Source: Sipunculus nudus
Taxonomy: Eukaryota > Annelida > Sipuncula > Golfingiida > Sipunculidae
Assembly: GCA_026874595.1 (NCBI GenBank)
Contig: CM049320.1
Coordinates: forward strand, 14,800,488 to 14,864,487
Length of the DNA stretch: 64,000 nt
Reading direction: 5' to 3'
Below are positions 24,224 through 37,130 of this stretch, piece by piece. Under the pieces are notes generated by a model. That model saw only the letters and a list, made by a program, of their open reading frames with translations. It ran no database searches and was not told where the DNA came from. The first letter of the stretch is position 1, and every line of letters begins with the position of its first letter. Made by a program: the position numbers and the translations under genes.

Positions 24224-26410
24224 TTGTTTTGTCATATTTAGATTATCTGTCTCATACAAAATCAAAGCAAGGGAAGGCAATACTTTTTACGCAGGTAGTC
24301 AGCGGAATACCTCTCGCAACTTGTGGACAAAAAGATTTACACTGCTTAACACGTATGAAAAATTATCCCCAAAAAACATGCGGACACAGCTACTTGGACA
24401 GACTATTGGTGCATAATATATACGGGGCTGAAGTTCAGCAAGTTAAGGGAACCCTCAATTATAGCTCAGCTAACGTCTGAATATAAGCTGATAAGTTATC
24501 TGGTATATGTGCTGCTGTAGTTATGGTTCATCGTCCGCCCGTCCGTTAATTGCCTGTTAACTAATTTAATAGATTTTAGTACCAGGCTACACTGGTCAAG
24601 TACTTCTATCCTTCCAAAAGTGGCCAAACAGAAGAGATTCGTTTTGAGCAGAAACTACCTCTGACGGAAGGGTGGTGTTTACAGTGAGACTTAATTTGTA
24701 ATCTCCCCGTGCACGCGCTTTACTATTACGTGACATTACTTTAGATCCATATCCTTGGGGGATAAATTATGGCCACTTATTAGGGACGCCATGAATCACG
24801 AATATATATGAGACGAATTAACCAGGCCGTAAAGTAATTAATATTAAAAGTATGAGCAGGTAAGATACCATAAATTACGCATTTGCCTCTTTATGTCATT
24901 GGTGCAAATTTTGTTTGGCAAGTTTGTCTTATATAGAGATAATCGCGAAAAAAATCATTTGGAAAGGGGTAGTGGAACGGACTATAGATACGATTGACAA
25001 TACAACGAGATGACGCCACAATGTTATTTCTCCGTATCACATTCACCCAGTCACACACACGGCTCATGCCCAACAATGATAAACAAATACCGATATATAG
25101 TCCCCTCAAATAAGGTTCTGTTTTTTGGTTTGCTGCCCATCAGAAAATATATTTATTTGATACTACAAAGACGAATCTGGTTTGGTAAAGATTTACAAAC
25201 AAACGAGGCTGTCCCGAAACGCTTGAGATGTTTAAAATAATCCAATCACCCAACCTCTTTGGGCCCAAGGTGCTCAACGGGCCAAATAATGCACGGGTGC
25301 AGTATGTTTGTACGTCGGACGCAAGTAATCTGTTGTTCACACACACGGCACCACCTCAGGGTCAGCTACGTCATGGGTCATATAAATGCACTTGAAAACG
25401 ACGAAATAGCCGTTGAAAAATCACGATGTAATATACCGAAGTCACTTATCCTGTGGCCACACAAGGTTATGAAAATAGCGTTCACGGTGAACTGACATGA
25501 CAAATATTTCAGATACAAAATAAGATGAAAAAAAAAAAAAACACGCACGTGGTCGGTATAGCTGATTTTTATGCATCTAGAAAATGTTTCTTTGTCATAA
25601 ATTGTCACACTACCGACGGTAATTTTGATCTAAATACTAGTTTCACTGAATAATCACGTAGCTCCATTTTCGTGTTACAAATACATCTTATTGTGCTTAT
25701 GTAACTTTACCGTTAAACATGTACCATAGTGTCTTCAAAGACGCGGAAGAAACGAATCCGGGGATAGTTCATGACAGAAAGCACTGTTCTTTGAAAAGTC
25801 AACTTTCACATGACACAGTTCTCCGGTTTTAAAATTGCAACGGGGGCCGTATTGCTAATAACATCACAGCCAGCCAATAAACGTCTGCATCGCCCCCGGC
25901 AATCTTGTTACTAACCCGGCTTTAGCAGAAGTTGATGAACCATAAACAACGTTACAGTGAGGAGTCTGCACGCGCTTTGCCATTAAACGAACCAGGCTTT
26001 CCCGAATTCTTCACTCTGCACGGCCATGGTCGGCGTATGATGTTAATTGTTGATAATGCTACCGGCGTGTCCTCTGGCCGGATAGGAAATGATGGTGTCG
26101 TCTGCCACACAGTGTCTTTTGGCGCCAAATTGTTTCTCGTGACGCTCTTTATGGTTAGGCAATATTATATTGTCTTTTCAATTTCTTTGGTCAGAAATAG
26201 AAAAAGTAAAGAAGTAAAAGTTTTAAAGAGTCTTTAATTAAGCAAGTTTCTTGAAAACAGCGTTACCTTTCGGCACGACAATGTGAATTTACTGTGCATA
26301 ACGCGTACCGTAGCAACACATCAATAACCCTTCAGGAAAGTATTATAACAAATCTAATCTATTACTAAGCCTTCCTATTTTTCAATGGTTCGCATCAAGA
26401 ATACATGCAA
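24224..26410. other. No supported gene
   Basis: Mostly featureless. A GC-richer part at about 25865-26130 holds an ATG-containing frame (25935-26236), but no splice site or domain confirms it. It could be promoter or early exon sequence of the gene at 26907. Confidence 0.35.
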
Positions 26411-26435
26411 ATAAAAAGGGATTTCTTCTTCTTCT

Positions 26436-26449
26436 TCTTATTATTATTT

Positions 26450-26494
<45 letters not shown>

Positions 26495-26593
26495 TATTAT
26501 TATTATTATTATTTGTTAATATATTATGATTATAACTACGATGATGATGATCACACTTATTATTATTATCATGTTTTATTTATTATTATTTTA

Positions 26594-26641
<48 letters not shown>

Positions 26642-26853
26642 GTATTAGTAGTAGTAGTAGTAGTAGTGGTATTAGTATAAGTAGTAGTAGTATTAGCAGC
26701 AGCAGCAGCAGCAGCAGTAGTAATAGTTTTATTTTGCTAAGTATTATTAGTATTAGTATTATTATTAGTATTAGTAATATTTTAAATATTTTTGTTTTTC
26801 ACCATGTTGGTTTTTATTTTCATTTGTTTATAAGTTTTTTTATTAGTAATTAG

Positions 26854-26898
<45 letters not shown>

Positions 26899-26900
26899 TT
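26436..26900. repeat. Trinucleotide microsatellite block
   Basis: (TTC)n, (ATA)n, (ATT)n, (AGT)n and (AGC)n runs succeed one another up to the acceptor at 26907. The T-rich (ATT)n run serves as the polypyrimidine context of that splice site. Confidence 0.95.
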
Positions 26901-26906
26901 CCATAG

Positions 26907-28928
26907 AGCCCTGTTCGAGTTGTTGTGGATTTTGGAATTGATCCTCGGCCGAGTGAGACAAGTTACGTCACGCTGCGTCCAGCAATGTCTGCCATGGACG
27001 CACTCCGAGACGCAGGGACGCGGCTCGCGGGGTCACCGATCACAGGCGCCAATAATCCATTTGTATACCAAATTGGCTTTTCAAGACGACTTGACTGTTA
27101 TACTCTAGCAAGTATTGGTAACCTGGCGGCTTCAAACATCTTCGTATGGCAAATTCAGGTCTCAGACGCTACCAGCAGGGTAAGTGTAGGAGAAGGTTTG
27201 ATAATACAAAGACACACACAACAAACACCCACACATGGATCTAGGACTACCCCCACCCCCAGAAAACTTACCCCCCCCACACACGCACAATCTCCCACAG
27301 GACATTAATCCTCAGAAAACTTACCCCCGAAAAAAGATTATAGCACTATGTGTTCTATAGACACGGTTACGGAACCTAATATCAACAGATCACGTATGCG
27401 TGATGAACATAAATTTTGTAATGGAGAAAAAAAATCAGATTCTGTAACTCTAGGCAGCATGAAATGTCTATAGGAATTAATAAAGAAGTCAGTGTTTTTT
27501 TGTGTCAGTGGTTAACAATTAACCATAATTGATTCTTAAAACAACCGTAACATTACAATACACTAAATCAATACGAAGACACAGTATAAAAGCAGTATAA
27601 CAGTAAATCAATAAAATCACACAGTAAAAAAAAAAAATGCACAGTACCTGGATACCACCACTGTCACAGCGACAAGTCCTTTAAAATGTATAAGCCGGAC
27701 GAACATTTCACACAAGTTTTTCTCGGAGAATAACAGTCCAATGTAAAGCTCTTGTAACGATCCCGAAAAGTAAACTGAAGACCAAATAAGATTCGTCACA
27801 AATCCAGAGGAAAATCTGAAGAAAATCTATAATTGCCGCACTTATCGGAATAGGTCCCACAAGCTGACATACACGCTTCTGTGTCCGCTGAAACACTCTC
27901 TAAAGTCACTCTCGGTTCTTAAACACAGCCCCCTATTTATAACTTTATCACCTCCAGCCGAGAACCTTCCCTTGCTCGAACAATCTAAAAAATCTAGCAC
28001 AGTACACACGTTCAAAGAACATACTAGAATAAAGAGCGCTGTGTATCTAGGGTTCAACCAATGCGGATTAAACCGAGCCTGTAACATCCGGCCAGGCGAG
28101 GCTGCTACAACACGAGCTACGCGTGGCACACAAACCAAATGCCAACAATACATGAAACATCCGTGTGCACAATAAAACAATCATCTGTAAGACCGATGCA
28201 CACAATAAAAGGGGCACCTGTAACAACACATATATGCCGTTTTTATTATATCTAAAACGAGATTTAAGGCCAAAAAAGGTTTGGTTCTCAGGCACTTTTT
28301 CTCAGGAATCAGTGAACCAGGGTGATTTATTTTCCTTTTTTTTTACTCAAGGGCGAACAGCCTTTTCATTTTGCACCACATGAACGGAAATCAACATGTT
28401 TTTTTTTCCCTTTTGAATACTCGATACCAATATTCATGGCACCATTTTTGTCGCCCATGGTCGCTAATAGTCGCAAGAAGCATGTTATCCGCTTAATTCA
28501 TATTCCAATCATTCGCTTGTTACTAAAACGTGTACACACGCATTTTTTAGGCCTAACAACCGTCACTTTTTTCAGATGTAATGTTCAAGGTGTGTATCTT
28601 GCTTAATAATGTAACCCGCTGTGCTGGCTCACACGGCCCGAAGAGAGATGATGACTTTTACGTGCACTGCGCATGCTCGGGGAAAAGGTCTATTTTGATA
28701 ACGTCATGAAAGAAATGCTAATTACCCAGGGGACTTTTTTGTGTAATGTTTTAATTTTATAAGAATTTAACATTTTCTTTTCAGACAATCTACCGTGGAC
28801 AATGTATACCAGGACGCTTGATCGCACCAGTAAGAGGAGGCTACACGGTGTCCTTGCACTACAGTGCCCTCAAGCGGCAGTCTCCGCAGTCAGTAGCTCC
28901 AGCAATACATGAACTCAGATCGCTTTGA
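26907..28928 (+). CDS. 3' part of a spliced gene; weak DUF4430/transcobalamin-C-like domain
   Basis: Two coding exons: 26907-27179 (91 codons, acceptor ccatag, donor agg followed by gtaagt) and 28785-28928 (acceptor ttttcttttcag, stop TGA at 28926-28928). Both junctions are phase 0 and the frame is open through, giving 138 residues. The segment starts SPVRVVVDFGID, continues TLRPAMSAMDALRDAGTRL, GNLAASNIFVWQIQVSD and, in exon 2, IYRGQCIPGRL and RGGYTVSLHYSAL. A beta strand, then a MDAL-type helix, then a W-containing strand and a PG---RGG turn resemble the order in DUF4430 and transcobalamin C-terminal domains. That is a recollection of shape and not proof. Upstream exons were not found and may lie in the (ATT)n-rich region or earlier. 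AATAAA at 29283 fits the 3' end. An LTR copy occupies the intron. Confidence 0.62.
27366..28225 (+). mobile_element. Solo LTR-like element, copy 3, inside an intron
   Basis: This 860-bp copy is colinear with those at 261-1106 and 21007-21833, starts gttacggaacc, has a TATA-like box (cctatttataac near 27930) and ends gcacctgtaac. The flanks gacac (27360-27364) and aacac (28225-28229) may be a diverged target duplication. It sits in the intron between the exons ending at 27179 and starting at 28785, in the same orientation as the gene, and contains AATAAA-like words near 28168 and 28205 that could cause premature polyadenylation. Confidence 0.6.
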
Positions 28929-29282
28929 AGTTCCGCGTTCAACACTTTATATTATACATTTATTCATCTGATACTTAAAATCATGAGCCAATTGTTAATT
29001 ACTTTTGTTAATTATTTTGTTAAGTGGTTAAAGTTGAATATATCATTCAGTTAAATATTTGACCTTTATGTATAAAGTACCTTCATTTTTATTTTATTCT
29101 AATATATGCGGTACCGCGAATTATGTAAATAACAGTGGGCGATATTATACATGCAAGGTTGCTGATTGGCTGATGCTGTGTCCTTGTACAGTCGTCATTT
29201 TGATCTCGGTTTTTAAGTCTAATTGTAAAAGCTAACCTCCTGATGTTACAGTATTTGTCTTGTGGAACATTTCATTTCGGAA

Positions 29283-29288
29283 AATAAA
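29283..29288 (+). terminator. Poly(A) signal AATAAA
   Basis: A canonical hexamer 355 bp after the stop at 28928, in a T-rich context. It is the best candidate 3' end for that gene. Confidence 0.5.
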
Positions 29289-29743
29289 TCATTCAGTTAT
29301 TTTATTAATGATGTTTTTATTTATGTATAATCATTTGATTAAGGAACATTATCACATATTAACTTAACGACATCTCCCATTTTCTCTTTGTGAACAAATG
29401 TACACGTGGACGAAAAGTATATACATACTGTTAAGCAGGCAAACATACAGACGGGGAGACGTATGCCCACACACTAACACACACAAATGTGCACACATAA
29501 AAAAAAATGTACATACATTGAATAACGCACGTACTACACACACGCACGCATATATGTCCTCATCCCCTTTTGAGTCCCGAAAGTTTATCCGTGCATGGAG
29601 TATATCAGTTAGTGGGAATACTGACCAACGTTCATTGATCTTGTGTCTGTCCAATCGCTATTTATCCTGAATGTCATAGTTCCTAATTTCAATCAAACCA
29701 ATTTTTTTTATTTTTCTCTAAAATACCCGTCAATAATAAACAT

Positions 29744-29748
29744 ACTTA

Positions 29749-29790
<42 letters not shown>

Positions 29791-29820
29791 GCCTACTACT
29801 ACTAATACTTCTACTACTAA
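29744..29820. repeat. (CTA)n microsatellite
   Basis: Nearly perfect tac/cta repeats with a few substitutions. The leucine-rich open frame across it is an artefact. Confidence 0.95.
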
Positions 29821-29829
29821 TATTTATAA

Positions 29830-32800
29830 TTTAAATGATATCTAATACTTATAAAAGGAATTCGGTTCACGTTTGTTCGCAATGTTCTCTAAAACCGCGT
29901 TGTGTACAATATTGTGGGATACATCATTTGAAGGGTTATTAACCCCGGAGTGACATAGGATTTTTAATGTACATATAATTTTGAGTGATTTATCCGGGTT
30001 TTTTTACCGAGCACAGCCGAACTGCCTTCGGCAATCACCGGAATACGTGCATCGTGGCCACTTAATCTCTAACACTAAGGACTATTGTTCATATGAATAA
30101 CGCTTGCTTTCAATGAAGGATTTGACCCACGTGCGTGGTCAGTAAAAGAGAAAAACATATGTTTCTCGCTATATGAAATGGAGAGTTCAACCCAGGAGGA
30201 TTAATGACAAAGCCTAATTCAAGGTCCCAATTTCAGGAACAGGGGTTGGGTTGGGTTGGGTGGTGTCGGGGGTTTCAGGCCTCAAAACTTGTCTGTTACG
30301 ATGAAAGAAAGGTTGCGGTGGTTGAAAATGAGATACAGACCTACTGCATGGAGTCCCGCTGGGTCCGCATCTGCTACTTACGATGTATGCACATTTCTGT
30401 TTCCTTCTTCAAGAACAGTTTCCTTGCAACGTACATTTAATTAATATTTCATGTGTTCCTCACATCAACCTATTCTTTATACGTTCATCGATAGAAACCA
30501 GTCAAATATCAACGAAACACTTTATACCTCCGCGTCTCATTCCGGTTCGCAATGTAAACCATCAGTGCACTGACCAGGTCTTCAAGGTAAACATACCGGG
30601 GTATGATTTTTGCCACGAGAACAGCGCCACAAAATAACAGTAAAAAATATTTGTACATATTTTATTCCGAGAGTATCCAACTATAAATCTATATTTTCTT
30701 TTAACTTTTATAATAAAAAATTAGCCAACATTCAATATCTCAGTAAATATATCTCCCAAACCCCGATAAAAAGCCCGGTATACCGGGTATATCAGCTAGT
30801 TATTCATAAAAACCTTTATTTATCACATTTGCTCAGATAGATCTTCATTTAGCGAGCTTGAAGAGTTAATACGTACATTTACAAAATATACCTTCCTCCT
30901 CCCCTAATACTATAATTTTAACCCCCCCCCCCCCCCCCCCGAACCCTTCCACCATCCACCCCCCCCCCCCCCCCCTGATCTCTGCCTGGAAGACATGGAA
31001 GGAATACAACATACTGCTGCGCTACCTTATGGCGACATCAGTAAACAAATGGACACACCACTTTCCCTGTCTGTGTTGAACATTTGTTTAACATAGGTGT
31101 AACACTAAGTGTATTTATATCTAAATTCTAGAATCAAGTAACAGAGGACAGAAGAAATTGTCCTATCAAGGGAAAGTGACCATAACTCTGCAATAGATCT
31201 AATCTTCTGTGTCCAGAAGGGTTTGCGGCGTGTTTTTGGGAAAGTTATGTTATAAGTTTAGTCACGACCTTGCCATTTGTTCTTCCAAGTTCACAACTTA
31301 TAGGTTAAACAATGGTCGCAGCAAGGTTGCAGAGATGACATATTTCACATTATTTTTTTTCCAAGGAAACGTCCGAGATTACTTTTTGTCCGCTCTCATG
31401 TGCACTGGACGCCTTTAACTATTTATCTATCTATCTATATATGTACAACAAATATTTTCCTGTCTGATTTAAGACAGTTTTATGGTTATGACAGTTGGCC
31501 AGGTTTGCTATTAGCGTCAGTCAGATGCCCTAAATTACAGAATGCAGGTCAATTTGGCCCCCTCAGTTGCATACAATTTAATTTCCGGCCGCATCATATC
31601 GCAGGTCTAACGCACAACATCACACCGCTCTCAACCTCGCCATGGCTGACTTTTACCTCTAACATAAATACTTGCTTCCGTGTCTACCACCAGACGTTAC
31701 TTCCTTACAGGTTTAAGGATTTTGCTACCTTACGGTTTTTGGAACATACTACGCGGCAATATACCCTTCCCCTGCAATTAAGGTGACCCACCAATTAAAT
31801 CTATGTAACTGAAAAAAGCGCGGGCATCAACGACACCCAGTCAAATGACCGTGATATAGCATTTCTTCGTTAAACGTTAATCATATTTTGGTGAACCTTT
31901 GGGTGTATTATTTGTGGTGTATAATTAAGACGGTTATTAGTACGTACTTACTGGTATTGGTGATATCCAGAATTACCATAAAAGATTGAGTTTCAGATTT
32001 GTCGAATTTTTAAATGCAAACTTTGGTCATGCAATGTTCATTGTCGCGGTTATCTAAGCATAATACACCATAGACCCACCTGTGTCTCTGAAGCATATAC
32101 ACTTTGCACTGCCTCGGCTGGGTCTAAATACAACAGGGTCACTTGGATGCAAAAGAGTGAAAAACTGTAGCTGGCTCCATATTTGAAAGGCTATTTTTCA
32201 CGATTTCATTTTTCATTGTTTCGTGAGTATTTCATTTTCGCGATGATCTTACAATGCAGTAAACCACAAAGAGTTTATCCATTATCACATTACTATATCA
32301 ATAAAAATGACGAAAAAGAACGAGAACGAGTGGAAATTCTTGTCCCCAATAGGCAGATGATATGAACTTTCTGATATGTTTATTAAGTCAATCTTCGATT
32401 TTCAGGTTACATCACATATATGTTAATCTTTTAAAAATTACTCTTTTGTATTTCTAATTTTTAATGTACGGGTTTGGTCGCCTGGGTAACATCAAATGAA
32501 ATGTCAACGAGGCTAGGTCTTATTCACGGTCTTTCATTATCGCGACAATTTCTTTTAGCAAATATCGCGAAATTAAAACCCTCACGAACAAAAAGCCAAA
32601 AACAGTTACAATCATAGCATGCCGACACATTTATGGGATCGAGCGTCATATGTTTTTTTCTATTCCTGACAAAAGAGTGGGTCGTGCAGGAACTGGAGTC
32701 ACTTGAAAATCACTGTAGGCACGCCAAATCCTTCACGCTCAGCAGAGGCCATTCATATCCACAATAAATCTTGACTTTGGGCCAAGTCTGCTCAGGGCTG

Positions 32801-32949
32801 AGGAACAAATAAGATGACCTCCAGGCAGTTGGTGAAGTCTTGGACTCCCGCCCTATAAGCGGTCTTCAAGCAACGGTTAAGTTGCCCGAAAAATAATAAT
32901 TGAACCCAATATTATGAGACCTTTATTGGGTAAGGTTATAAACACTCAT
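29830..32949. other. No supported gene; poly(C) tracts
   Basis: Poly(C) at 30919-30940 and 30961-30975. A frame at 30287-30440 following tttcag reads ASKLVCYDERKVAVVENE and looks protein-like, but has no donor, polypyrimidine tract or partner exon. A 128-codon frame at 31400-31786 shows no family signature. A ataactctgcaata motif at about 31176 is shared with 3740. Confidence 0.35.
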
Positions 32950-32954
32950 AATAA

Positions 32955-32960
32955 TAATTA

Positions 32961-32996
<36 letters not shown>

Positions 32997-32997
32997 T

Positions 32998-33081
<84 letters not shown>
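32955..33081. repeat. (AAT)n and (TA)n microsatellites
   Basis: AAT repeats to about 32997 run into (TA)n with one interruption to 33081. A shorter (TA)n lies at 33452-33472. Confidence 0.95.
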
Positions 33082-33085
<4 letters not shown>

Positions 33086-33953
33086 TATCCCATGTTTTCA
33101 GGCTATTAACGCAGTAGATACCGCTTTTTTTAAATGGCTCGTTTCCATCTTCAAATAAAACTCAGAAGGATATTCGCATTACTTCAAAGAACATAAAACC
33201 ATTGCATCATATGTTATTTAAATAATGGAATCATCAAGGCAATTTGCAAATTGCAGAAAGAGAAATAAGTTTTAAAGTGCATTCAATTTTCTATTGTTAA
33301 TTTGATAGAATAATAATAATTATTCAATTTACCAAATATTGTTTTACTTCTCTCTATTTCACTCCCTATCTTTTCATGTCTTTTCTTGTATCATAACTTT
33401 ATTTACTACAATATTTGCTACTTATGACCTGCATGCATAAAGCCCTAGCCATATATATATATATATATATATGCATTATATAAATAGTTAGTGTACTGTC
33501 TATCTTACTAACACTTGATGACGTCACAGAAATATCCATATAAGTTAATCATATACGACAACTTGTCTTCCGCGATTCAGCATGGATCTATATTTGTATT
33601 TTGTAATGTTAAAATGGCTAACTTAGTAAATGTAAAGTATAACTGGGAATCTAATTAATTTAATAATAACGGCTTATGAAAGAAACTAGTAATATTTGCA
33701 TTAATTATTAAGAACAGAAAGAATCATTGCTTATCTTAGCATCCCTCGCAAATATTCTCCTTTATAAATCAATCAGATAAAAGTTGTTATAAAGTGATGT
33801 TAAACATTTATTTTCATTTGATATTTGATATTAAGCAACAAGTAACATTGAATAAAATTTGACTAATCCTAGTTTTTTTTCTTTCTGCTTTTAACTGTGT
33901 CAAAAAAATCTTTAAACTGTGAATTTTGCTTTTATTAAAAATCTCAATGCTTT

Positions 33954-33955
<2 letters not shown>
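33082..33955. other. No gene seen; CRE octamer
   Basis: AT-rich sequence without coding signal. A palindromic TGACGTCA lies at 33519-33526. Confidence 0.45.
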
Positions 33956-34030
<75 letters not shown>

Positions 34031-34063
34031 GTCGATTTTCTACTTAAGAGGAACCCACATAGG
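33956..34063. repeat. (TA)n with conserved flank tgtcgattttc
   Basis: A (TA)n tract interrupted by taaata is followed by a unique flank (tgtcgattttc, acttaagaggaacccacat) at 34030-34063. The same arrangement recurs at 38970-39059, which marks a dispersed repeat family that includes the TA tract. A poly(G) run follows at 34078-34090. Confidence 0.7.
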
Positions 34064-34770
34064 GGCGTGTTTAGTTGGGGGGGGGGGGGGAACAGGCGCG
34101 CGCCCCCCTAACATCTGTTCAACACATTTTTAGGGGCAACCCAATTTTGTAAATTGTCAAGACGCACCTAAACCTTTTGCAAAATAAGCTCAAAAAGTTG
34201 TATTTGTAAGGCCCATGAAGGCCTTAGTTAAAAAGTATTTCACCTAAGAAACTGCACTGTAAAAATGAAGCGTCCGGAATGCATTTTATGTGTACTGTAA
34301 ACAAGCATCTTTCATTTAGAACACATAGATGATACAAGAAATGTACCATCTAATTAATGTGTTCCGCTGATGGAACGTTTCTGTTCCAAAGTCAATATGA
34401 GGTTTCATTTTCTCCGCTTATTTCATTTGAAATAGATTGTATCATTATTTTTAAGGTGTAAAGTATGAATTATGATCACGTTACATTATACCCTTCACAG
34501 AGTAAGTCTGTACATATATTCCCCTAACCGGTAGTTTTATTTTCTCCTGGTTCCTATGAAATGGTTGTATTGTATGAAGAAAAAAAAATATTTAAATAAT
34601 AACGTAAAAAATAAAAGATATTAAAGCTGTCATTCGCCACTCTGTATTTACACACTCGTGGTAAAGTGGCTCCTTTTTCTTCACTGCTGTACTCGGTCCA
34701 TTTTTGTGTTCCGTTTATAACACTAGCGTTTCGCGCGGATATTTATCAGCCTGAATACGTGCATAGTTCA

Positions 34771-35443
34771 ATGGGCGGTCTGCAGGGCATACGTGTGCGC
34801 ATGCGTCGCGCTTATTTGAATCTTGCTGATCAAGGGAGGCTTCCGAGACCTAGTTGGATCTTGATTTGTGGTAAGAATGGACACATATCGATCCCTTGTA
34901 TTTTTTATATTTTATATAATTTATTAAATATCTGTTCAACAAGTGCTTACTAGAGAAGGCATACTGCTGAAGGATAATGATGTTTACGTTTTAAAGTGTT
35001 CATATAAAACGTCTGGCCTTTAACCTATTTTTCCCTTATCTTTTATATGTGTCTGTGAACATGTTTTTTTTTATATGCAGACATGGAATAACATCTTCCA
35101 TTTTACAAATGACTTTGGTTAAACAAGTACATTGATTTGTAAAGGAAACTTTGAATCAAAATTATGTTACAGCAGCTAGCTCTGCACTGCTCTGTAATGC
35201 AACCCTGCAATCTGACGTGACTGGCACAGCCTGACACACCAGTAGGGGTGACCCTCAAATGACCCTCATTAAGGGACTGTTCTAAATGCAGAATCAGCAG
35301 TTGGCGCGTATATTTCCAAATGTTGTGTTAATAAATGCTGTTAATGAATGCAATTGTTAGGTCTAAATATTCTTTTTCTGCATATAGATTTTTGAAGAAA
35401 TAAACTGAACACAATTTATGCTGCATTTACAAAAAAACTATCG

Positions 35444-35519
<76 letters not shown>

Positions 35520-37002
35520 CATTGTAGCCAGGTATGCCTGGAAACGACTTCATAATATGTCCGACATTCACATCCGAAACCCGGCCTAATTATGTCACTG
35601 CCTGTTTATCATTTAACGATACGCTGTGGCCAGCTCTGGGGTCGTGGTTTCTATACCTATCATGTGTGCAATGTTACACTTAAACTTCTTCAAGCATATA
35701 CACTCTGCGTATTGTCAGCCTTCAGAACAGACTCTAGAATGACCAGATGAGAAAGGCAAAGGAAAATCACATTTATACTTGAATGAACTTTAGTTAAATA
35801 CATGTATTTATAATTCATATTAGTTATAACGGATTGTAGTACAAAATGAGTTACTCACAATTTTTCAGGTGGGTTACGATGTCACACTGAGGCATTTATA
35901 CAGCAGGCAGCCAAGGTAAGGAAATTGTGTAATTAACTCTCATAATCTAAAACATATATTTATATCTAAAGAAATTGAATTTATTAATGCATCCGATATA
36001 TAACGGGTCAAGTATAATATTTTTATAATTGAATTATGATTCGGTGAAAAAATCTCTATTTGGTTAATTTACAGAATGCTGCATATCGGTAAACATCAGG
36101 AAAATGCATACCAGAGATGAAAGCTCGGATGTGAACAACAAAACTTAAAATAAGGATCAGCAATGACTTAGTGATTATTTGTTTGTGGCGCCGTCTTGAA
36201 TCATGATTTGTTTCAGTGGTCTGAACGAGAAGATTAAATAATACTTTATTTTCGTTTATTTTAATGTCCTCGTTAATATGATTTCACATTATATGGTATA
36301 TATGTTGATTGCATATAACTAATGTGTTGGTTCATTGCTTTTATATTTTATAGACCGAGAGCTTTGTACACACTCTGGAGTATCTTGTAAAACGTGTTGG
36401 GACAAACAAGAAAAATACAAGTTTGAGTCTTTCTTGGAGGTGGTCGAGGTAATTATTCAAATATCAAAGCAGGAACTACTGGATTATTTAAACCATACAT
36501 ACACATACTTCACCTTCTGTGAGGCTGTTATTCTATTACTTGCTTTAATCGCTCACTAAAAACACAGCATTTCAGTTTAGTTATATATAAGCCTTAAAAT
36601 CAAATATAAATCAGAGATATCTCAGTTAGCATTCACCATTCAGCAAATCAAGCATTTTGAATTTAACATTTTACTTTTGAATTCATAGTAAATATACTTT
36701 AATATACTTGTATCTCATGTTGAATATATAGCTGAACAAAATTTTGATCAGAGATACATGTTTGTTCCTTTTATAATTGATGACTGGATAGTGATATTCA
36801 ATTACAACCCATTACGATTTGATAACTGAAAGAATTTGTATTATTTTATTTTCTCAGGATCTGGCAGAGACTGAATTGCGCCAAAACTGGTGACGACACC
36901 GTCAACATCACCCAAGGTAGTCTGCGTCCTCATGAACGGCAGAGTGAGAGGGTTTTTATTTATCGTCGCCGAGGAAGAGACCCTTGTATGCGATACGAAT
37001 GA
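34771..37002 (+). CDS. Four-exon small gene of unknown function, two possible frames
   Basis: Exons: 34771-34870 (ATG start, donor gtaaga), 35869-35915 (47 bp, acceptor aatttttcag, donor gtaagg), 36354-36448 (acceptor attttatag, donor gtaatt) and 36858 onward (acceptor attttctcag). AATAAA follows at 37125. Joining all four gives an open frame of 128 residues ending at 37000-37002, with GGLRCHTEAFIQQAAK in exon 2 and an Arg-rich tail (YRRRGRDPCMRYE). Skipping the 47-bp exon also keeps phase: it gives 76 residues with HSGVSCKTCWDKQEKYKFES and LAETELRQNW, stopping at 36891-36893. Exon 1 encodes MGGLQGIRVRMRRAYLNLAD. A tttataac box lies at about 34715, and an NRF-1-like gtgcgcatgcgtc lies in exon 1. 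The frame may continue upstream of the ATG. No family is recognised; a long non-coding RNA is the alternative. Confidence 0.5.
35444..35518. repeat. (TA)n microsatellite in intron 1
   Basis: About 37 uninterrupted TA units in the first intron of the four-exon gene. Confidence 0.95.
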
Positions 37003-37124
37003 CCTCGTGGAGGTCATTGTTCAATTGATGCTTATAAAGTCATGCTCAAATCGTACGAGATCTTCATAGAAAGAGCATTGAGAGAAAATTGAAAAACATT
37101 TGTCTTCTAATCATTATTTTCTTT

Positions 37125-37130
37125 AATAAA
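37125..37130 (+). terminator. Poly(A) signal AATAAA
   Basis: A canonical hexamer in a T-rich stretch 123 bp after the longer frame's stop and before the right-hand inverted end at 37527. It gives the four-exon gene a plausible 3' end inside the element. Confidence 0.6.

Noticed and set aside
24039-24480. Overlapping 92-134 codon frames
   Set aside because: They lie across the inverted-repeat element, are open in several frames at once and show no domain.
25935-26236. ATG-initiated frame of about 100 codons before the gene at 26907
   Set aside because: No donor in a suitable phase and no signal peptide or domain; kept only as a possible promoter-side region.
26405-26680. Asn/Tyr/Leu/Val-rich frame
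   Set aside because: Pure trinucleotide microsatellite.
30240-30268. Telomere-like gggttgggttgggt
   Set aside because: Only three units and not the ttaggg repeat expected in animals.
31400-31786. 128-codon open frame
   Set aside because: No family signature and no ATG-proximal or splice context; length is possible by chance in 64 kb.
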